DNA of 64,000 bases from Liolophura sinensis (taxonomy: Eukaryota; Mollusca; Polyplacophora; Chitonida; Chitonidae), in the NCBI RefSeq assembly GCF_032854445.1, contig NC_088302.1, positions 27,617,080 to 27,681,079 of the forward strand. The letters run 5' to 3'. This document shows, one piece after another, positions 48,165-60,484 of the stretch; positions within the stretch are counted from its first letter, which is position 1, and the number at the start of each line of letters is the position of its first letter. The notes below the pieces were generated by a model. The model saw only the letters and a program-made list of their open reading frames with translations, had not been told where the DNA came from and did no database searches. Made by a program: the position numbers and the translations under genes.

Positions 48165-50165
48165 GTTCTTTATCGGACAGGGTCAAGTCTTGAGGGACAG
48201 GGATTGACCTCATGGGAGGATGTGTGAGGTGGGTTGGGTCAAGTGATGAGGGATAGAGATTGACCTCACGCGAGGCGTATAAGGTGGACAGAGTCAACTG
48301 ATGAGGGACAGAGGTTGACCTCACGGGAGGTGTGTGAGGTGGACAGGGTCAAGTAATGAGGGATAGAGATTGCCCTTACGAAGAGTGTGTGAGGTGGGCG
48401 GGGACAAGTAATGAAGGACAGAGATTGTCCTTACGAGAGTTGTGTGTGGTGGGCGGGGACAAGTAATGAAGGACAGAGATTGTCCTTACGAGAGGTGTGT
48501 GAGGTGGGCGGGGACAAGTAATGAAGGACATAGATTGTTCTTACGAGAGGTGTGTGTGGTGGGTGGGGACAAGTAATGAAGATCAAAGATTGTCCTTACA
48601 GGGGATAAGTAATGAAGGACAGAGATTGCCCTTACGAGAGGTGTATAAGGTGGACAGAGTCAACTGATGAGGGATAGAGGCTGACATCACGGGAGGTGTG
48701 TGAGGTGGACAGGTGAAGTAATGAGGGATAGAGATTGCCCTTACGAAGGGTGTGTGAGGTGGGCGGGGACAGTTAATGAAGGACAGAGATTGTCCTTACG
48801 AGAGGTGTGTGTGGTGGGCGGGGACAAGTAATGAAGGACAGAGATTGTCCTTACGAGAGGTGTGTGTGGTGGGCGGGGACAAGTAATGAAGATCAGAGAT
48901 TGTCTTTACAGCGGACAAGTAATGAAGGACAGAGATTGTAATTACGAGAGGTGTGTGAGGTGGACAGGGTCAAGTTATGAGCGACCGAGGTTGATCTCAC
49001 GGGAGGTGTGTGAGGTGGACTGGGTCAAGTGATGAGGGATAGAGATTGACCTCACGCGAGGCGTATGAGGTGGACAGAGTCAACTGATGAGGGACAGAGG
49101 TTGACCTCACGGGAGGTGTGTGCGGTGGACAGGGTCAAGTAATGAGGGATAGAGATTGCCCTTACGAAGAGTGTGTGAGGTGGGCGGGGACAAGTAATGA
49201 AGGACAGAGATTGTCCTTACGAGAGGTGTGTGTGGTGGGCGGGGACAAGTAATGAAGGCCAGAGATTGTCCTTACGAGAGGTGTGTGTGGTGGGCGGGGA
49301 CAAGTAATGAAGATCAGAGATTGTCCTTACAGCGGACAAGTAATGAAGGACATAGATTGCCCTTACGAGAGGTGTGTGAGGTGGACAGGGTCAAGTTATG
49401 AGGGACAGAGGTTGATCTCACGGGAGGTGTGTGAGGTGGGCTGGGTCAAGTGATGAGGGATAGAGATTGACCTCACGCGAGGCGTAGGAGGTGGACAGAG
49501 TCAACTGATGAGGGACAGAGGTTGACCTCACGGGAGGTGTGTGAGGTGGACAGGGTCAAGTAATGAGGGGTAGAGATTGCCCTTACGAAGAGTGTGTGAG
49601 GTGGGCGGGGACAAGTAATGAAGGACAGAGATTGTCCTTACGAGAGGTGTGTGTGGTGGGCAGGGACAAGTGATGAAGGACAGAGATTGTCCTTACGAGA
49701 GGTGTGTGTGGTGGGCAGGGACAAGTAATGAAGATCAGAGATTGTCCTTACGAGAGGTGTGTGAGGTAGGCGGGGACAAATAATGAAGATCAGAAATTGT
49801 CCTTACAGGGGACAAGTAATGAAGCACAGAGATTGTGATTACGAAAGGTGTGTGTGGTGGACGAGGACAAGTAATGAAGATCAGAAATTGTCCTTACAGG
49901 GGACAAGTAATGAAGGAAAGCGATTGTCCTTACGAGAGGTGTGTGTGGTAGGCGGGGACAAGTAATGAAGGACAGAGATTGTCCTTACAGGGGACAAGTA
50001 ATGAAGGACAGAGATTGTCCTTACGAGAGGTGTGTGAGGTGAGCGGGTTCAAGTGAAGAGAGATAGAACTTGCACCCACGAGAGGTGTGCAAAGTGGGCG
50101 GGAATAAATGGTGAGGGACTGAGATTGCCCCTTCGAAAGATGAGCGAGATGGGCGGTGATAATTT
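48165..50165. repeat. 2-kb minisatellite with ~420-bp higher-order repeats
   Basis: The basic unit is about 55 bp: CAAGTAATGAAGGACAGAGA TTGTCCTTACGAGAGGTGTG TGTGGTGGGCGGGGA. Other monomer classes read GGTCAAGTGATGAGGGATAG...TTGACCTCACG, and there is a short ~35-bp class ending TCCTTACAG(C/G)GGACAAG. The rare variant GAGTCAACTGATGAGGGA occurs at 48291, 48657, 49077 and 49498, steps of 366, 420 and 421 bp. Whole blocks of mixed monomers are therefore repeated as higher-order units. The right end decays after about 50040. Open frames inside are not genes. Confidence 0.96.
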
Positions 50166-50900
50166 GTATCTTGTCCCATCCTCGTGCCCTCCTCCTTCTG
50201 CTTTAACTGCTCATTGAGACAAATTACAAACTTAGGCCCATGTTTGAAGATGGACTGTGGTAAGAGCTTAATTTGATCTCGACTGTTAATTACTGTCAGA
50301 CGAAGAAGAGTTGTGTCTGAGTTCCTTTAATAGTCTATAATGCGACAATGGGCATGCTAAGGGAGATTGCGTCTTACTGATGCTTGGATCCTCATGCGTT
50401 TTGAGCGTTTACTGTTCAGCTTACAGCAGTTGCCATTGCCAGGAATCATTCGAGTTGGCATTGGTTTTGACCATTTGTATCCTTCAGTCAATTAGAAAGC
50501 GGAACAACTTATATGGCGAGGGTAAGATGAAGCAACATAAGTGTTAATGTTGAGGAATAACTGGTAAGTGTGTACATGACATGTATACTTTAAGTACAGT
50601 GAGTTAGAAGCGACAAGCGGTGACTACCTAGAATACTCAGCAAAACAAAAGACTTGCGAAAACTTGGACACACTGATGTTAGTCATTGCTTTGAGCATTT
50701 TATACTAAGCCACATTTTTTTGGAATTTAATGTATTTATGTGAAATGAATTTATATGAAAATACTGGGAAAATACCCTTATCACAGGATTAGGTATACTA
50801 CTTTACACGCATTCGTGTTAGGTTTTTATATGTCTACCGATATACATGTACGTTGTAACATGTAAGTCCATTGTTAAATCTATGAAACATATGAGGGGCC
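50166..50900. other. Intergenic, nothing recognised
   Basis: Spacer between the minisatellite and the palindrome. No feature could be supported. Confidence 0.45.
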
Positions 50901-51083
50901 AAATTAACATTTAATCGACAATTATTGATATCGATAAATGAATAATCGATATCGATAAATGAATAATCGATATAGATTATACATTTATCGAAATCGATAA
51001 ACATTTATCGATATCAGTAATTCTTTTATCGATATCAATAAATGGATTAGTGATATCGATAATTCTCGATTAAATGTTAATTT
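50901..51083. repeat. 183-bp palindrome built from TATCGATA-like motifs
   Basis: The left end AAATTAACATTTAATCGA is the exact reverse complement of the right end TCGATTAAATGTTAATTT. The inside is a chain of ATCGATATCGATAAATGAAT and, after the centre near 50985, ATTTATCGATATC-type units in the opposite sense. The whole can fold into one long hairpin. TATCGATA-like octamers occur many times. No ORF and no clear target-site duplication (flanks GGGGCC and TACCGAG). A foldback MITE seems most likely. Confidence 0.88.
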
Positions 51084-52504
51084 TACCGAGCATAAAAACA
51101 AGCCAACCCTAAATTACTTATTGAATCTAAGCAAATGCAATTTATATGTGCCTTTAAGCATGGAACAGCGCGCATAACGAGCATCTGTAATCCTTACTGC
51201 GCTGTATTTGTACAGAGCAAAATTGACTCCAATTGTGCATGTTTGACGCACTCAGCGCTGTTCTGGTAGGAACCTTGGTATTACAGCCTGAAAGCGTGAC
51301 GAGACATAGTGCTGCTTCAATCCAACAAAAGACCACTTCAAGAATTCCAAGACTCTTTCGACAGTTTCAAACACCGAAGTGTATTTTTGGAATGTGTAAA
51401 ACAACTTGATAACAAGATATTGTGTCTCTTTCTAATGAATTACACACAGACAGGTTTGTTTACCCAAGATTACCCTAACTTTCGTTAACTTAACTGGACT
51501 ACATTGAGATTTTAGCCACACCAATGTATACGTCTAGAAACTGACAGAAAGTAAACATATGATCACATCTGTTCGAGACCTTTTTTGGCTTTCATGCATC
51601 AGAATTGCATCAGATATCAGATCAGATCTCCAGGAAATATCCAGTAGACACCCTTGTCTAATAAGTTAATACACATCCACACACTACTGGCAACATTACC
51701 TCCTCAAAATGATGCGAAAGAGTCCATTGCACTGGTTTAATGTTCTACGATGCAAGAAGTTTGCCTCCCATTCGGCCATTTAGAGCTATTTGCCTATTTC
51801 TACAACATGACCAGTTTTTACTGACTTTGACGAGTTCTGAGCATCCAATAAGCCTTTGAGCTGTTTCCATGAAGTAACCAACAATCACTGTCTGGTCGGT
51901 AGATGAGCTGTATAAATTTAGCAAATTTATATCAGTGCAGTCATTTATGAAGACGCAATATTTCTCGAGTTTATCGTGTAAATTCGTATGCCAAAAAATC
52001 TGGACTACATCTCAAATATTGTCTTGTGTGGTCGTTTTTCTTTCCTGAAACAATTATTTTCAGCATGTACATTCATCATTTTCGCCACCAGACACGTACA
52101 CAACATGAAGACGGAAAGAATACTTAGCCCTTCGTCAAACTGTTGTGCAAGAAGCTAGGAAAACTGTGACGGATCGACAGACAAACAAACTGGTAGAGGC
52201 GAGGAAAATCTATAGTTCCCTCTTGTACCAGTGTAATAATAATATCGATAAAATCCATCGCTAAAAACGATTGGCTTGTCAAACACATTTCTTGGCTCTT
52301 AATAAACATGGTGTTTTCCATAAGATGCCTTTTTTGCAATAGAAAACTATTTGTCAAAATAGGGACGCAGAGTAATGTCCTATTTAGATATAAAGTACAT
52401 CAACAACCCACGAGAAGGACTTATGGTGTTCTATTTATCTTCTTATATGGGACAATCTAGAGCAGGGCAATTGTCGTGACTGCTATTGGTTGCCTAAAGC
52501 AGCT
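51084..52504. other. Intergenic, nothing recognised
   Basis: No gene or repeat could be supported. Short frames such as 52124-52357 (-) are uncharacterised. Confidence 0.4.
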
Positions 52505-52796
52505 GTCCTCAGGAAACACCTAATAAAACCCATGAGAACAATGATAGCGATTCTTGAAGTGAACATAATGACGATATTAAGAACAATGATATAAACAATA
52601 GCGTGGTAGATGTAATAACCATAAAGATAAAGCCAGCAACTATTGAGGCACTAGTAATAACACCATTGATAAGGTTAACTAAAAACCATAAAGCACACGC
52701 ACGTATAGTAACCCTGAGGTAATCACAGAAATTCAGGGCAATAGCCTTAATACCATTTTTTGCGGTACGTGAAATAACAATGAGGGCAATTAGAAT
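52505..52796. repeat. Degenerate tandem repeat, left part
   Basis: Phrases such as AACAATGATAGCGATTCTTG AAGTGAACATAATGACGATA, and later GTAATAACCATAAAGATAAAG and GTAACCCTGAGGTAATCACA, recur loosely. The same vocabulary (ATAATGAC, AGCAATCCTTGAGGTA) continues after the SINE. Period about 55-65 bp but very diverged. Confidence 0.55.
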
Positions 52797-53130
52797 AATG
52801 ATAGAGCGTCCGCCTCGAAATCGGGACACTCCGGCATCAAACCCGGGTTGGGTCATACCAAAGACTTCACAAATCGTACTTACTGCAGCCTCGCTTAGCG
52901 CTCAGCAGTGATAGGTTAAAGCAAGGAAACATGATTGGTTGGCCCGATGTCGGTACAATAGGACTGGGTGAGGTGTCATGTCTGGTGTCTTCGGCATAAT
53001 GCTTCAGTGACGACAGCACTGCGGCGGTATGGACTCGCCATGAACTCGAATGTACATACACATAATGACTCCTCGTTATCATATGTCTGAAAGATTGTTA
53101 AGTACGACGTTAAACCCCAAGCATTCAAAC
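52797..53130 (+). mobile_element. SINE-B subfamily copy with a well-kept tRNA-like head
   Basis: ATGATAGAGCGTCCGCCTCG AAATCGGGACACTCCGGCAT CAAACCCGGGTTGGGTCATA CC forms the tRNA-like head. A-box-like TGATAGAGCGTCCG and B-box-like GGCATCAAACCCGG can be read. The tail is GAAAGATTGTTAAGTACGAC GTTAAACCCCAAGCATTC. The middle (GTGTCATGTCTGGTGTCTTC GGCATAATGCTTCAGTGACG) matches the 6.1- and 58.3-kb copies in reverse. A 115-codon frame crossing its edge (52509-52856, -) is chance. Confidence 0.93.
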
Positions 53131-53700
53131 ACACATACAATAATGATATCAATTCTTCCGGTAACCGTTTATAACAATAGGTATGATATTAGGCAGCAAT
53201 TATCGAGATACACGTTGTGACTATAATGGTAATGACAACAACACTTGAGGGACACGTATAATAACTATGCTACAGCAATCCTTGAGGTAAATGCAATAAA
53301 TTTAATATGGCTTCTTGTGTCACTGAGATGGTACCATTAATTCTTAAGGTACACCTTTATTGCCTTAATGACAATGACAGCTCACGGATGGAGTACACAT
53401 AACGACCATTAGTATAAAGACAGCAAATCTGGAAGTGCATGTACTCGTAACGACCATGAACGTAATGACATATATTTCTTGGGGAACTTACAATAATGAC
53501 AATTAGCATAATGATCATTTACATAGGCTACACAATTACATGCCATAACTATAAGGTAAATCTTGAGTTACACTTTCTGTAAGCATAATGGGGGCATATC
53601 CCCGTGGTACACATAATTGCGATAAACATAGTGAAAGCAATCTGGGTGGTACATGTAGTAACGACAGCAACTCTCCAGACACATGGGCATAAGCATATGC
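53131..53700. repeat. Degenerate tandem repeat, right part
   Basis: Repeated phrases are ATAATGGTAATGACAACAAC ACTTGAGGGACACGTATAAT, CTACAGCAATCCTTGAGGTA and GTACACATAACGACCATTAG TATAAAGACAGCAAATCT. It continues the left block, so the SINE most simply inserted into one array. Confidence 0.58.
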
Positions 53701-56035
53701 GATATGAGTTAATCAATAAACACAAATTAATAAACCCTTTTTGATGTCGATTACCTCCTGGGGATACATCAGTACTCCTATTGCTACATGTAGAAGCACA
53801 TTCATAAAGCTTCACTGTACAAACATCCTCATAACGCGTCAATTTATTCTCAAGTGAGAAAAATGTAGTCATCCAGGGATATTTGCTGATCTCCACCGAG
53901 ATAGAAAGTGGTAGCATGTGCGACAATCATATTCGCTTTCTTATTTGGGTCCTGTTTTTGGCCGTGATATGGTCAGCGCGGATAACAGAAAATTGCTAAT
54001 CCATCTTCCTGGGAGCCTTTTGACAATCGAAATACTGCATCCATTTCCACAGGAGTTCGCCGTGCCACACGAAGACCTTTCTCTGAAAAATTACACATTG
54101 ATTATCGGGTAATCCTTTCCAACCAGAGGGTAGTAGTTTGCGGCCTGGGTAAGAGACTCCGAAGATTCTGGCACTGTTCATTACGACAACGACATCATTT
54201 TCTCATAATGTGCCATTTGTGATTTGCAGAACATCAAAACTACGATTGACAAGTGCGCTAATTTTAGTACGCTTGTATGGCATACATGTATATCGATTTG
54301 CATCACGATTTATGCCATATACAATTTTTATTCTGGTACTACTTGGAGAGTTTAACCTACGAAGTGCCAGCCACGATGGTGTTGCATAATTTGACGTAAT
54401 TTGTTATTTTTTACAAGTCTCAAACTTCCTGAAGCTCGTTGACAGCTTATGCTCAGTTTAAGTGCAGATGGCATGTAATTGGCCTCATAGTCTTTTTTAT
54501 TACCACTCCGTCCTTGATTTATCGACTATTATACATTTATATTGTAGCGAGTTGTGTTGAGACTACTTTATAATAAGTTGAGCTGTTCCCTAAATTTCAC
54601 TGGACTTCATGCATGTTCATTCTAGTCAGGTTGGGTGTATATTGTACGCTGTTTTTCAAGGCTTACTTAACTAAAAGTAATACATCAGCCATTATATACA
54701 TACTAAACAGTGTTCTTAAAGCGGTGAATTAACTGTCAGATAAATATATAAATCAACAGACATAATCGCATGTGTCCCCAAGCTGACATGCACTCTAGAA
54801 TACGGTTGTCAAGAAGTGAAGTAATTCGATGTTTAGATTACGGACATATGTTTTCCATCAAATGGATTATTTATAAAGCTGTTCTGTAGATCAATCAGCA
54901 ATAACCCACAAGTATAGCGCCCATTTAATGGGACAAGCTTAATGCCGCTCTATCTGTTGGTTAGATTTCAAGCATACAGAGCACAAGTGGCATATTAACT
55001 TTGACAATTCCAAAGAAACACACTGCTAGCACAGAGATGAAGTAGGCATTCGAATAAATCATATGGCCTGACAGCAGGTTTTTGAAATAATCATACTCAG
55101 TTCCGGCGTAAAGGCCAAGGACTATGGTTTCGGTGTAGAAAACGACTTAATTGCTCTCTTCGCAGGCAGTGTTCGCATAGAGTGGTAAAGGCGACGTGAG
55201 AAGTCTCACCTCGGTTACAATTGCACAGACGGGCTGCAGAGTAATCAATATTCTGTCAGGAAATGGGAAGAAGTGTGGAAGTATAGGAATCACAGCCACG
55301 TGAAACGGCAAAAAGAGGAAAAGCAATATTACGTGTTACTGCCGTGCTTATAATGTAGTGTTTTCGCCTACTAGAGGAACTTACACAGGCGAAATGTTTG
55401 GCTTTTCGAAGGAAAACTGGACAGTGTCCGCAAGAAATCGCTCTTCGATGCGCTTCATTAGTGTACAACGCTATTATACAGGGGACTAATGTTTAATTTT
55501 CACCAAACCTTGTGAGTTAAAGTTTAAAATCATATTTATCTGAGATAGGCATGGCAATAGTTTATACAAGTTGGTAAATTTACAAGGTATCTCAGCACAG
55601 CTATGTATTTTACTGTAACACGGACGGAGCACACGCAATCGTTTTATATTGCATATTTTGATTGGTTTCGGCACTGCTTAAAGGTAGTCGCCATGATCCA
55701 TGGGTAAGGACTGTTTTCTGGCAGTTTCTTTTCAGTCTTCGAGGTACTTTTATAATATTAAAAAGTACAGAACGAATGAACTATTTCCTTTGGAGTTCAT
55801 CGGTGTTAAGAGAGTCAAAGACAGCAGTCATCACTGAGTCTAGGCAAACTACACTCAGACCCTGCTATTATAGTATCATAATGGCTTACGCCGATGTACA
55901 TTTCATCACTTATGTGAGCGATCAAAGCGGTCATCCAAATCTTCTAGCAAAGTGTAAAAGACGAACATTATCACTAAAATGGACATCAACAATTCTGTAA
56001 TAAAACTGGTGTGAAGGTTTAAAGCCTGCTGTTAC
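53701..56035. other. Intergenic, nothing recognised
   Basis: Frames at 53549-53926 (-) and 55662-56000 (+) are uncharacterised. I could not identify exons or repeats. Confidence 0.4.
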
Positions 56036-56113
56036 GTCTGCGGGGCGGACGGGGAGGTCGTAAACTTCCATTTCCTGTGCGTGCGTGTTTTCATCCCTTG
56101 CTGCATCCGCCAT
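56036..56113 (-). CDS. Candidate first coding exon, 26 codons, ending at a splice donor
   Basis: The reading from the ATG is MADAARDENTHAQEMEVYDL then PVRPAD. It is hydrophilic and acidic, and is followed exactly by a donor-like GTAACA after CCCGCAGAC. The ATG lies in AATCGATGGCGGATG, with G at +4 and a YY1-like ATGGCGG. The local sequence is richer in CpG than its surroundings. No family is recognised, and I cannot locate a second exon. Translation past the donor loses this character. Confidence 0.28.
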
Positions 56114-56141
56114 CGATTAGTCATTACGTGTATTCTTTGAA

Positions 56142-56312
56142 ATGGCCGCTGTAACAAAAACGGATTACGACCTTCCGCGGACCAATAAAATAAATCACCA
56201 GGCGTTTTTACAAGACACAAGAATAGATCACTCTTCGCTGGCATTCACAGCCTGGAGCCGCTTCACCTTCAGTACAACGAACGACACAAACAAACCCAAA
56301 CAAGGAGATTTG
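56142..56312 (+). CDS. Candidate first coding exon or small protein, 57 codons to a possible donor
   Basis: The ATG sits in GAAATGGCC (G at -3, G at +4), a strong initiation context. The first 57 residues start MAAVTKTDYDLPRTNKINHQ and continue through AFLQDTRIDHSSLAFTAWSR to KPKQGDL. They look protein-like, with mixed composition, few Cys and no low complexity. A donor-like G|GTGATG follows residue 57 in phase 0. Without splicing the frame runs on to 56450 (102 codons) with less convincing composition. It opens 28 bp from the ATG of the opposite-strand candidate. Function unknown. Confidence 0.33.
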
Positions 56313-58129
56313 GTGATGGATGGACTGAGTACCGACATTTTAGGACATTGTACTCAGTGTGCCAGGTTCATTTTGATACTACATGGATTCATTCTGAGAT
56401 CCGGAAGCCATGAATCGACAAAAAGATATGACTTATTGATTCTGGTTTGAAATTCGCTTGTCGCAATGAAGACAGTGCACTTCATATCGTTGACTCAGAA
56501 CATATACAAATGTAAATGTTTAGTCTTCACACAGTCTACATGTGTATATACAATGTGCAAGTGCATCTTAATTATACTGACCAGCAACATTCACCAACAA
56601 CCATGAAGTAATGATAAACGACCGCTGGCTGTTCGCATTCTCCAATATACTGTCCTCTGACTAAGGATAAAATGAAGCAAATGCATGCCTGAGTTCCTCG
56701 TATGTAGATTCCAATACTACAATGTAAGTCATTTATACCGGACGCTCCATGGCAGTTTATTGTTCTGGTGTAAGGCCATATAGCTCCAGTACGGGAGTAA
56801 ATTAACGTATGTCGTTAATCACGAAAATGTATACTTAATGCTATTATAACGTCAGCTTCTTGCTCCATGGTAATTAATTCCACAGATGAAACCGAGACCA
56901 TAAAGGGAAATTCACGATCAATGGCTTGAAGGTAACTGGATCGTGCTTATCGGTAATGAAGCGTGGGGAAATGAGTGGGTATGAACTCCTCAGTTAGTTG
57001 CTATGCAAAGTGCAGTTTGGTTTGACGGAGATACAGGTGAACCAGATCAATCTGGATGAAAAATTTACCTTCCAGCTAGATTTGCCAGAACGTCAGTGTG
57101 ACATACCAGACATTGATAGCTCTAGGACACAGGTATCATCCATTAGGTATAAGAGCTATGCCAGCCCCAGACACACGGCTGAAACTCACAAGCCTATTAT
57201 CAGCATGCAAGCAAGTAGAAAACACATAAATTACATCTGTCTGAGAATAAAAGCGACATATTCATGCACATATCTCTATGGAAGACCAGCAGGATCAAAA
57301 GGGTATGATTTTTTTAACGTGTATCGAAAAAGAAACGAAGAAAAGTTGCTTTTTAACCAAAAATAAGTTAAACTAACCGGAATGCTTATTTTTGACTAAA
57401 GTATTTTAAGACAATAAATAAAGATATCCAAAAAAGATTAAGATGTTTTACCTGACAGACAGCGACATATGTCAAAACACCCAGGTATATAAAAATGATC
57501 TCAAATCCAGTTTTTGTTGCATTTTAGGGGAGTCTGAGTTTCCACAGCTTCTTTATACAATCTTCTCTTTCACTTGCTTTTAAGGGTTTTCCTGTGATAA
57601 TTGCTGGAATAAATAAATAGAAGCTTGATTTGTTCAACAAATTAACGCCTTATAAAACAGAAAAAAAAATCTTAGGTTAGAAGGATAACAATTAGCCGCG
57701 AACTGGGGAGGAATCTCAAATAGAGGAAACACTGACCGGGCTCTCATTCTGGTCTCTCATGTGTGGGTGTATTAATAGATTTCATAGCTATCAAAAGGTA
57801 ATGAGATCGAGGTCTTCTTACATTAATTTTCGTTTCTACTACAGAATGATAACGTATTCATCGCTGGCTTTCTATTACTCCTGTCATCTTCCTCGGACAG
57901 TCACGTAAATGAAAATATAAATAACGATTTTAATCTAAAATTTGGTGACTTGATCTGAGAAAATATTATTCAAACAGACTGTAAAATAAATACCCTGGGT
58001 CAGTGGAATTCGAAGAATTAATGTTTACCTGATATACGTATTAATCCAATGTAAATAATACGATTCCCATCATTCCATTCACTTCAGTATAATGAAACTA
58101 TTTTGGTTTAATGTTATATAAGTTGTCAT
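56313..58129. other. Intergenic or intronic, nothing firm
   Basis: A 122-codon frame (56998-57366, +) has a soluble-looking composition but no known domain and no matching acceptor/donor pair that I trust. It might be an exon of the 56-kb candidate. I do not call it. Confidence 0.35.
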
Positions 58130-58262
58130 TGTGAGTTCAAGTCCAGGTCATGCTAACTTCCTCTCCGGCCGTGCGCAGGAAGGTTTGTCAGCAACTTGCG
58201 GATGGTCGTTTGCACCTGGCACTACCTTGTTCCCCCATGCCATAATACTGACGGGAAAAACC
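58130..58262 (+). mobile_element. SINE-A fragment
   Basis: TGTGAGTTCAAGTCCAGGTC, ATGCTAACTTCCTCTCCGGC, CAGGAAGGTTTGTCAGCAAC, TTGCGGATGGTCG and CATGCCATAATACTGACGGG follow SINE-A order. Head and tail are both missing, and a SINE-B begins within about 20 bp. Confidence 0.88.
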
Positions 58263-58282
58263 AGTCAAACAAATAAACACAT

Positions 58283-58600
58283 CAAATATCATTTAATTGG
58301 GATTTTACGTCGTACATAACAATTTTTCAGTCATATGAGATGGGGAGTCATTATATGTGAGTACATGTACTGTGTCAATTTGTGGCAGGGCCGCCAAAGT
58401 GCTGTCATCACTAAAGTATCATGTTGAAGACACCAGACATGACACCTCACCGAGTCACATTACACTGACACATGGTCAACCAGTCCTGTTTCGTTGCTCT
58501 AACCTCTCACCGATGAGCAACAAGCGAGGCAGCGGCAAGTGCCAGTTTTTCTTAAGTCTTTGGTATGAGCCGACACAGGGTTAATCTCGAGTCTCTCGAC
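58283..58600 (-). mobile_element. SINE-B subfamily copy
   Basis: Starts ATTTAATTGGGATTTTACGT CGTACATAACAATTTTTCAG and then CATATGAGATGGGGAGTC, followed by AAGTATCATGTTGAAGACAC, CAGACATGACACCTCACCGA, GTTTCGTTGCTCTAACCTCT and CACCGATGAGCAACAAGCGA. The same subfamily as the 6.1- and 52.8-kb copies. The tRNA-like head is not preserved. Confidence 0.88.
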
Positions 58601-60484
58601 TTGGTTGATATTAAGATCAAATTGTTTATTTGGCTTAAGCTCATTAGTGTTTCTTACCTCAAAACAAATATATACAACGCTGACAAGAATAATGATTACA
58701 CTATTAATTACATGGTAAAGGATGAAAGACAAATTAATGTTGAACACAAAACATATTGAAGGTTTATAAGTTTCAAGCGTTAGCATATTAGTTACGCTAC
58801 ACGTTTATGAGTTGTTTTGGATGATTTGGAAAACAAATGAGAAGACTATAAAACATTTACCATGACCGACAGCAGTGTTATGTATTCGAAAAATCTATTG
58901 GATTAATTTTAACCTACTTTATTCAGTTTATTTGGAGAAGGAGTATATTTAGAAGAAGATAATATTTTGCAATATATGTACATCTAGGATGTTCTTCATT
59001 GGTTGGTTTGTCCAACACTGACAGAACGTTAAGTGGTCACAGGACACGACACCGCGTCCCAATGTTCCCGAAATTAAGTCAAGTCAGGTCAAGTCATATA
59101 TGGTGTAAACTGCTGGAAAGCATTCTTTATTAGTTAAAAGGCACTCAGGAGTTATTACTATTTGGTAACGCGATACATGCGTGTTAGAGAACTGAAAAGA
59201 TTTATTTGTACCACCGACAAACACAGAGTCTGCCTCAAAAGTATATCCTCCAAAATCGAGTAGAATATTTTGGGTCGATCTTCACACAATCATGACGTTA
59301 GATGTTAGAATGTCTGAACGTCAAGTAGTTGATTTTGAGCTCGAGTACGTCCTATTCAGTCCACCAACGGTGTTATAAGTGCGCAATAAATGTCTTAGAC
59401 GTGATCTCTGATTGAAATTCTGCCAGATATGTGCTCTTAACATTGTACCTAACCGGCTTATTATTTTTAGATCTTTGCAATGATTATAGAGCTAGATTTT
59501 TAGTCAAAATTTCTAGATATCTTAGGGACAGGTCTTTGTAAGTTGTTTATGTAAACTTCTGCAAAGATTACCATATGACCATGTGCTTCACTGAGAATTT
59601 CTGACCAGGTATTCTATTTGCAGAATATCTTAAATCTGGTACAGTTCCATCTGATTGGTCAAATTATTCACCTTGGCACTTTCTTCAGCGCCAGTTGAAA
59701 CCTGCCAAATCTGCCGGCGTATACAGCTTCCATGGACAACTTGAGAGAAATTATTCATCCCTGATGAACAGATTTTATTACTTCTCCACATTTTGTCTAG
59801 AATGTACAACATTCGACAGCCAAATGCCCATTGTCTAGACCATTCTGGAAAGCGCAGGATAAATGTTCGCTCTCGGGCGAGTTCGTGGAGTGAGTGTTTT
59901 GTATACAATGACGAGGAATTAGTCTTTGCCTGCATTGAAATTGTCTTTTGAGTTTGTTCAACTAAAGAACCAGTAATTCACGTATTTCAGCCATTGGCCT
60001 AACTGATTTAACAGGTGGTGGAGTCATAAATAATGTTCAAGACAACGTATTTCTGACTCTAATACTAATAATACTATTGGAACTGTCCTCTCTGGCTAGT
60101 ATTACATCATATCGAAAAAGGGATAAAATATATTCTTCCACAGCAAAATGATGCAAAACAGCTTGACTCAATTTGGCCCTTTCAGGACTGTTAATAGTGT
60201 TAATAGGCGATTTTAGCTAAAAGGCTTCTATTTCTTTCTATTTGTACCATCTCTCTTTCATGAGTGGGGTATCGGCATTAAAGTCACACATAAAAGCACA
60301 TAGTTTACCTGACTGACAGTTACCGGTGTCACGTCTAACGGTGAGACAGTCAAATGTACATTTAAGGCAATATAAAAATTCATTCTGTGAAACATTTATT
60401 ACATTTATGCACAACAGGAATTCTAGTGTGAATACAAAAATGGGAAAACTATATTAGATAAGCATTAAATTTATGTAGTTCAGA
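58601..60484. other. Intergenic, nothing recognised
   Basis: Only short uncharacterised frames (for example 59630-59935, -). A minor GTCAAGTCAGGTCAAGTC repeat lies near 59078. Confidence 0.4.

Noticed and set aside
49783-49965. 60-codon frame inside the 2-kb minisatellite
   Set aside because: It reads across repeat units only; neighbouring units close the frame.
52509-52856. 115-codon antisense frame with hydrophobic Ile-rich stretches
   Set aside because: It spans the junction between a degenerate tandem repeat and a SINE-B head, so it cannot be an evolved gene.
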